Source of the DNA: JAVJST01 sp040219295
GTDB lineage: Bacteria; Pseudomonadota; Alphaproteobacteria; Rhodospirillales; Casp-alpha2
Direction: 5' to 3'
Assembly: GCA_040219295.1 (NCBI GenBank)
Contig: JAVJST010000011.1
Location: 908,916 to 972,915 of the forward strand
DNA length: 64,000 bases
Shown: in pieces, positions 31,201 through 40,200 of the stretch
Layout: each line of letters begins with the position of its first letter
Position numbering within the stretch: position 1 is the first letter of the stretch
Notes under the pieces: model-generated
The model's database searches: none
What the model was told of the DNA's origin: nothing
Seen by the model: only the letters and a program-made list of their open reading frames with translations
Program-made: the position numbers and the translations under genes

Positions 31201-34200
31201 GAGGACGTCATCGACCTTTCGCATATCGTCAGTGGCGACTTCGTCTACATGGGCGTCGACAACGACATACACTACTCCCTGCCGTCCGCCTTCCTGACCG
31301 GGGGCGTGCTGAAGATCGATTCGACCGGCTCCGGCGCGGTCGACATGGAGATCGGTCTCGGCGGTCTGACCGGCACGCTCAGTGCCGCCAACTTCAAGGT
31401 CGGCGGGACGGTCAACTCCCAGCCGTTCCTCGACGATAGTCTGGCGTCGAACCTGACGACGATCACTGAAGACCCGGTGAGCAATCCCGGCACGCTCGTG
31501 TCCGACATCATCCCCAACGGCGCGATCACCGATCCGGACGGCGTCGTCGAGGCCATGGCCATTGTCAGCATTGAGGAATCGAACGGCATATGGGAGTACA
31601 GCATCGACGGCGGTTCAACGTTCAACGCCGTTTCGCCGGTCTCAAGCGGTAGCGCCTTGTTGCTCGATGCAGCGAGCCTGGTTCGCTTCGTGCCCAATGA
31701 CGATTACAATGGCACCTCGACCTTTACCTATCGGGCATGGGATCAGACGCAGCATAGCGTTGGCGACAAGGTCAGCATCGTTAACGATTCATCGATCGGG
31801 CAGGGGTCGGATACGGCGATCCAGGTGATCAGTTCGGTCAATGACGATCCCGAAATTCTCGGCGCCAGCGGCGGCAACACGGTCGTCCAGTTCGACGGCG
31901 TCGACGACTACGTCGCTGTGCCTGACTCCGCCAATCTCAACCCCGGCACTGGATCGTTCACGGTCGAAGGCTGGTTCTACTACGACGGCACCACGCCATC
32001 GACCTACCAGCGTCTGATCGGCAAGGGCAACGAGACGAGCACGGACGAGGGTTGGGGCCTGAACCTTGGCGACGACGGAACGCTTCAGTTCGGCATCACC
32101 GTCGATGGCGCGGTCGACGTCAACGATGCGTCGCATCGCGCCATACAGGTCCTTCACCTGGCGTCAAACGGCGTCACGGAAGGCTGGCACCATATTGCCA
32201 TGGTCGTTGACCAATCCGGCGGCGAAGGAACGGTGACCGCCTACCTCGACGGTTCGAATGCCGGTTGGGTGCCGCAGGCCACTGTCGGCGATACATTCGA
32301 TCTTGCCGACATTTCACCACCGGATGACATGCTGATTGGCAAGCGGGGCGACGATACCAACTATTTCAAAGGCCAGATGGATGACATCCGCGTCTGGTCG
32401 ACCGCGCGCACGGCTGAGCAGATTGCCGACAACTACGACCATACGGATCTCGCCGACACCACGGGCCTTGCGCTTCACTTTACGCTCGACAATGTCGGCG
32501 ACCCGGCGACCGACAGCAATCCCGCGCTGATCGACGTTTCCGGGAACAATCACGAACCGGGTGCCGGCGGCCCGCCGAACGACCGGTTCGGTGACTACCT
32601 GGTGCTCGACGGCACCGGCGACTACGTCAGTTTCTCCGACTTCAATTCCGTCGCCACTACCGGCGACTTCACAATCGAGATGTGGGTCCGTGCGGAAGAT
32701 CTTGTCGGGACACAGAACCTCGTTACCATCGGCGATACGCGGGTGGCGCTTACCGGCACGGCGGTGGGGGTCGAACTCAACGGCAACGGACTGAACAGCG
32801 GTGGCGACGTGCTTACCGTCGGCGAATGGCACCATGTCGCAGTCGCCTACGACGCGTCCGCGGATCAGCTGTTCCGCTACGTCGACGGCATCGGCGGACT
32901 AAGCGTCGGCGGGTTCATCGGCGACATCAGCGATCCCGCCGAGATCATCATCGGCGCGGGTGCAAGCGGCGTGAACGCGTTTGACGGCGCCATCGCCCAG
33001 GTCCGCATTTACGACACGGTGCAGGGTCAATCCGAAATCCAGGCATCGATGGCCGAGAGCCATGTCGACGGACCCGTGACGGGGCTGGTCAACGCCTATC
33101 CGCTCGACGGCGAGCTCGACAACACGGCGCGCACGGACGGCCCGCAGCCGGCGGATGGTACGCTCGTCGGCGACGCCCATTTCGCGGACAATGCGCCGAC
33201 GCTGCTCGGGCCGAGCGTGACGGACGGCGCGGTCGCGTTCGATGGTGATGACGGGCTTTCGGTCGCCGACGACGGCAGTCTCGCGCCCTCGAGCTGGACG
33301 GTCGAGGCCTGGATCCAGACCGAGACCAGCGGCGCGACGCAACGCATCATCAATAAACTGGCGACGAGTAACGGCGGCACCTACACGCTGACGATCGATC
33401 CGAGTGGCATCGCCTCAATCAGGCTCGAGGCAACGGACAACTCGTTCCCATCGACGGTCAGCACGACGAATGTGACCGACGGTCAGTGGCATCACGTGGC
33501 GGCGACCTACGACGAGACGACCGAAACGATCAGCATATATGTCGACGGTGTTCTGGAGAGCAGTGCCAGCGGCATTGGCGTACCGAAGACCTCGGCCGGC
33601 GATCTTCACATCGGCAGCTTCAACGGCTCGATACAGCACTTCACCGGCAACATAGCCGATGTCCGCGTCTGGGATCATGCCCGCGACGAGTGGGAGATCG
33701 AGGACGGCATGGAGTCCGGTGTGTCTGTTGATGCCGACGGCCTGCTCGCCAACTTCACCTTCGGACAGGAAGACGACGGCACGACGGTAACCGCGGTCAG
33801 CGACAATACAGGATCGTTTACCGCGACCGCGATCGGCAATCCGACGTTCGTCGACGTTGCGCCGCCGACGGCCGGCGATACGGTCGTCGCCTACGAGGAC
33901 TCGGTCCTGCGCGGCGACGTCGTTGCCTCCGATGCCGACGGAGACACGCTGAGTTACGCCATCGGCGTGCAACCGCTCCACGGCACGGTGACCATCGATG
34001 CCGTCACCGGGCGCTATGAGTATATCCCGGACGCCAACTACAACGGGCCGGACAGCTTCCTCGTCTCGGTCGGCGACGGTCAGGGCGGCGGTCTGACGCG
34101 GACCATCAATATCGATGTCGTGCCGGTCGACGACGATCCGGTCATTGCCGCGGTGACCACGACCGGCGACGCCATGCAGTTCGATGATTCGGACACGTTG

Positions 34201-37200
34201 ACGGTTCCGGCCAACGCGACGCTTACCCTCGGCGCGGGCGCCTTTACCCAGGAAATCTGGTTCAGCGCCGACGCGAGCGAGACTTCCGGCGTGCTGCTGG
34301 CGCTGGGCGAACCGACGACCCTGAACAGTGCAGCTTTGGTTCTGACCGGGGGGCAATTGCAGGCCGCGGTCAATTCCGGTGTCGCGATCACGACAACCGG
34401 AACGGTGAACGACGGGCAATTGCATCACGCGGCGTTTGTCCACGACGGCGCGGGCAAATTCTCGTTCTATCTGGACGGCGAGCTCGTCGGCGAATCCACT
34501 GGATCACTGCCGGACATCAGTTCCGGGCAAGTCTTTGTCGGCAACAACCAACTCACCACCAGCCCGTTCAAAGGCGTAATCGACGAGGTCCGGATTTACG
34601 ATCAGGCGCTTAACCAGATCGATGTCCAGAACGACATGGGCGGATTCGTGCCGGCCAATCCGGCCGCCGCCGGCCTGCAGGTCCATTTCGACTTCGAGAA
34701 CGTCACCGGCCAGACGGTGACTAATCTCGGCGCACTCGGCGCGACCGGTGACGGCACCCTCGGCACAAGTGCGGCGATTGCTGCAGATGATCCGACGCCG
34801 GTCGGCTTCAACGGTCAGGCGATGGTGTTCGACGGAGTAGACGACCAGGTTACGGCCTCCGGCGCCACATCGATCGCCACGCAAACCGGCGACTTCACTA
34901 TGGAGATCTGGTTCAGAACCTCGGTCACCGGTGCGCGGCAGGACCTGTTCTCGCTTGGTGACACGTCGGGCGCCAACAACGCGGCCCTGCTGTTCATCGA
35001 CAGCGACGACGAGCTCCGGTTTGATCTGGCGTTCACGCCGGGCATCAGCGCGGCCGCGAATTCCGGAACGCCCGATGTCGGCGACGGCCAGTGGCATCAT
35101 GCAGCGGTCAGCTACGATGCGGATCTCGCCGGCGGAACGACGACACTGTTCCTCGACGGCGTCGCCATCGGCACGTCGACAGCCCTTGTTCCGGACCTCG
35201 TCAGCGGTGACGTGATCCTCGGCAACACGCCGGGCGGCGGCCTGTTCACGGGCGAACTGTTCGACGCCCGAATCTTCGACGTCGCGCGGACCGAGGCCGA
35301 CATCCGCACCGACATGGTGAACATGCCGGACGTCACCGACGTCAACCTCGTTGCCGCCTACCTGCTGAATGACTCCGATGGCGCGACCATTGCCAATCTG
35401 GCCGGCGGAGACGACGGCACCTTCACCTCGGGCGGCAGCCCGACGACGCCGACTTTCGTCGACACCAACCCGTTCACCGTGGCCGAGGACTCGACGCTGC
35501 ACGGTCGCGTCGAGGTCACCGACATCGACGGCGACACCGATTTCCGGTTCGACATCGTTTCGCAGCCGCTCAACGGTCAGGTTTCCATCGACGGCACGAC
35601 CGGGGCGTGGACCTACACGCCGGACAACGAGTACGCCGGCACTGACAGCTTCGACGTCTCCGTTCGCTCGGGCGACGACGGCTATGTCACACAGACCATC
35701 GATGTAACGGTTCAGCCGGTCAACGACGCACCGGAGATCACCGGCCTCGACGGCGACGTGGTCAACTACATTCAAGGTGCCGGTGCGGTCGTGATCGACG
35801 ACGCCGGACTGACAGCAGCCGTGACCGATGCCGACGACGCGAACCTCAACGGCGGGGTCCTCAACGTCTCTATCAGCGCCGGACTGGATGCGGCGGAAGA
35901 CGTGCTCGGTCTCGACACAGTCGGCGTTGTCGGTCTCGCCGGGACCACGGCCGGGTCCGACGTGACGGTCAGCGGTACGGTGGTCGGTACATTAGTCAAT
36001 GCTATCGGTGCCGGCGCGGACCTGGCCGTCAACCTGGGGGTCAACGCGACGTTCGCCAACGTCGACCAGCTTCTGAGGGCGATAACCTACGAGAACACGG
36101 ATGTTTCCGCGGCAACGCTCGGCTCAAGAACCATCGAGGTGACGCTCAGTGACGGTGCCGGTGCGCTCAGCAACATTGCGTCCGTGTCCGTCAATGTCGA
36201 CGACGGAGCCAACGATGCACCGGTGGCCTCAAACCTGAGCGCCGCCGAAGCCGGCCCCGTCGATGGCATCATCGACCTGACGGATATCGTCGTCACCGAC
36301 CCCGATGGCGACAGTGTGACGGTCACGTTGACGCTTTCGACGCCGGCCGATGGGTCGCTGAGCACGCCGACGTCTGGCGGCGTGACGCCCACCTACAACG
36401 CCGGTAACGGGGTATGGAGCGCAACGGGCAGCGTTGCTGACATCAATGCGGTGCTCGCGGCGGTGCAGTTCACGCCGACGGCATCGTTCGCGGGCACGCT
36501 CGAGATCTACACTTCGGTCGATGACGGCATCAACCCGGCGATTGCCGGCACCAAGTTCGTCAACATCTCCGATACCTCCGATACCGGCACGAACGACATC
36601 ATGACCGGCACGATTGGCGACGATACCGGCGGCACGGCGCTCAATCCGGGCGGCGGCGACGACACGGTCTTTGGCCTCGCCGGCAACGATCAGCTCCTGG
36701 GTGTTTCGGGGAATGACTACCTCGTCGGTGGTGACGGGGATGACGAGTTGATCGGCGGTCTCGGGACCGATTTCCTCAAGGGCGACGCTGGTAACGACAC
36801 GCTCGACGGCAATGAAACGGCAACCCAGATCGACCTCGACACCGGCGTCTTCAACGGTTCCAGCGACGGCTACAGCATCACGCGCACCGGCGATGGCCAG
36901 TTCACGATCACCGATACGGATCTTTCCGACGGCGACGACGGCACCGACACGCTCGACGAGATCGAGCGCGTCCATTTCCTTGGCGACAGTGTGACCTACG
37001 ATCTCGAGTTCGATCTCTCCGGCGGCGGCGCCGGCGACACGATCACCGGTTCCGAGAACGCGCATCCGGCGGCAATCGGCGACCGTCTCGACGGCAACGG
37101 CGGCGACGATCTCCTGTTCGGCCTCGGCGGCAATGACGTCCTGCTCGGCGGCGGCGGCAACGACATCCTCGACGGCGGCGACGGTGACGACACCCTCGAT

Positions 37201-40200
37201 GGCGAGACAGGCGCGAACCGCCTCATTGGCGGCGGCGGCGACGACATCCTGGAGGGCGATCCGTCGGCGGCCGAGACCCTGCTTGATACCGCGGTGTTCA
37301 CCGGCAACATCGCCGACTACACCATTGTGCGGACCGGCCCCGGCCAGTTCACGGTGACCGACACGGTCGCCGACCGCGACGGCACCGACACGCTCAATCA
37401 GATCGAACGCGCCGAGTTTGCCGACGGCACAGTCGATCTCGAGTACTACCTTGTCGGTACGGTCGCCGACGAAACCATCAACGGTTCTGAGAACGCAGTC
37501 GGTGGTGCCGTAGGCGATCACCTCAAGGGCGCCGGCGGCAACGACATCATCAACGGTTTTGGCGGCGATGATCTGATTGAGGGGGACAACGGTGACGATG
37601 TCCTCGACGGCGGCGCCGGCGACGATACGCTTGACGGCGGTTCGGGTGCCGACATTTTCACCGGCGGCGCCGGCGACGATGCCCTGAACGGCGATCCGTC
37701 GTCGGTCGATACCAGTCTCGACATCGCGACCTTCGCGGGGAATATCGGAAGCTACAGCATCGTTCGTGTCAGTGCGGGTGTTTTCACCGTCACCGATCTG
37801 GACGCCGTGACCGACGGCGACGACGGCACCGATACCCTGACGCAGATTGAGCAGGTGCAGTTCAAGGATGCGACGATCGACCTCGAGTACTTCCTCGAAA
37901 GCGGCATCAGCGATGACACGATCGTCGGGTCGGAGAACGCCACCGCCGGCGCGGTCGGTGACGTGCTCCAGGGCAACGGCGGCAACGACGTCCTGATCGG
38001 CCTCGGCGGTGACGACGACCTTGACGGAGGCAGTGGCGACGACGTGCTCGAGGGCGGATTGGGCGCCGACGTTCTGACCGGCGGTTCGGACAACGACATC
38101 TTCAGTTTCGAATCGGCGGCCGACAGCAACGTCGCCGGCCTCGATGCGATCACGGACTTCGTGAGCGGCACAGACGTGATCCAGCTCAAGGGTATCGGCG
38201 GGGTCGACCTGACGCCGTCGACGGCGATAGCCTTCTCGGTCGATGTTGCAACCACCATTGGGCTGATTACGTCGGCGGGAGCCGACGACCAGCTCTACTT
38301 CTTCTCGGACCTCGCGGGCGACGGTTACCTCTACGTCCGCGATGACGGTGACGAGTCCGGTTTCGATGGCTTCCTGGTCACGCTGGACGGCGTGACGATA
38401 GCACCGGTGACCGGCGATTTCACGAACGGTATCAACACGATCACGGGCACGGCTGGCGACGACAGCGCGGCGAACGCAGGTTCCGAGATCGTCGGCACTG
38501 CGGGCAGCGATCTCGTCATCGCGACGACGGGCAACGACGAGGTGTTCCTCGGGCTCAACGCCGGCGGCACGGATACCCTGCGGATCGATCTGGGCAGTGG
38601 TCTCGAGTTTCTCTCGGCGAAGTTCGTGGATGCCGACGCAACCGGTGGCGGGTCGGCCAACGACCTGCAGTTCCTGATCGACGACGGCACGACGACCCAC
38701 ACGACGACGGTGTTCAATCACGTTGCCGACTCGAGCGGCAACCCGGTTGGAACGCTGTCCTTCGTCGAGTTCGATTTCGACGAGGACGGCTCGACGCTGG
38801 AGACCTTCAAGGTGGCGACCCAGTTCGACGTGTCCGGCCTTGCCGATTTCATCGGTGTCGACGCGGCGGTTGCCGGTACCGATAACGCGGAATCGCTCGG
38901 CGGCAATTCCGGAAACGACGTGATGTTCGGCAAAGGCGGTGCGGACACCATCGACGGTGGTGCCGGCAACGATACCATCGTCGGCGGCGGCGGTGCCGAT
39001 TCGATCATCACGGGAACCGGATTCGACGAGATTCTCTACACGGCATCGACCGACGCGGACGTCGGCGCTGCCGAGACGATCACCGACTTCGACGCCGGCA
39101 CCGCGTCGACGGCAGTCGACGTCATCGACCTGGCCGACGTGATCGCCGGCGCGTTTTCGTTCATCGGCGCATCGGCATTCACGGGCGGGGGTGCCGCCGA
39201 GGCGCGTTTCGACGACACCTCCAAGCTGCTTTCCATCGACATTGACGGCGACGGCGTCATGACCGTCGGCACCGATATGGAGATCACGCTGACGGGCGTG
39301 GACCTCACCAATCTCGATGAAACGGATTTCTTCGTCGACATTCCGCCGGTCAACACCGTTAACGGCACCACGGGCTCCGACCCGCTTGTCGGCACCGTTG
39401 GCGATGACGTGTTCGTCGCGTCCCGGGGGAGTGACACGATCGCGCCGAACGGCGGCAGCGACACGCTGGAGATCGCCGGGGGCCTCCTTGTCGAGCGGGT
39501 GCTGTTCGACGGTACCGATCTGGCGGTCGTGCTCGAAGACGGTGCCGACGGTACGGTTCACACGACGACGGTAACGAATCACGCGGCGGATCCTATTGCA
39601 TTCGTGCGTATGGATTTCAACGAGGACAGCACGCTCGAGACTTATGCTGTCAATACTACGACGCTCGGCGCCGCTGTCGGGATCGACACCGTGCTCGTCG
39701 GGACCGACGCGCTCGGCCAGATACTGACCGGCAACACCGGCAACGATATCCTGCTCGGTAACGACGGAAACGACACCCTGAACGCCAACGGCGGCAACGA
39801 TTTCCTCGACGGCGGTACTGGCGCGGACGTTTTGTCGGGCGGTGACGGCGACGACGTCATGCTGTTCGATGCCGACGACACCTCGGTCGACGGCGGGGCC
39901 GGCAGCGACACGCTCGAGTTCGATCATGGTCCGGCGGCCATCGATCTTCGCGGCGTCAGCGGCATCGCGAATGTCGAGGTTCTCGACATCGAGTATGCCG
40001 GTTCAGAAATTCTGATCGGAACCCGGACCGTGTTCACCAACGCCGACGGTTCGATCCAGATCCAGGACGTTACCGGTGCCGCCGTTTTCGGCGCCTTCGA
40101 CGGCGTTGCCGCCGGCGACAGCATCACGATCAGCGGCACGCTGAGCAACGACCAGACGACGACCGTCACCGGGGTCTCCGCCGACGGTTCGACGATCACC

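Noticed and set aside
36229..39927. A 1,232-residue open frame antisense to the giant gene (also 15991-18603, 9580-12027 and others).
   Set aside because: They mirror the codon bias of a GC-rich Asp/Gly/Ala-rich gene, have no domain pattern and show biased Arg/His/Val composition. They are shadows.
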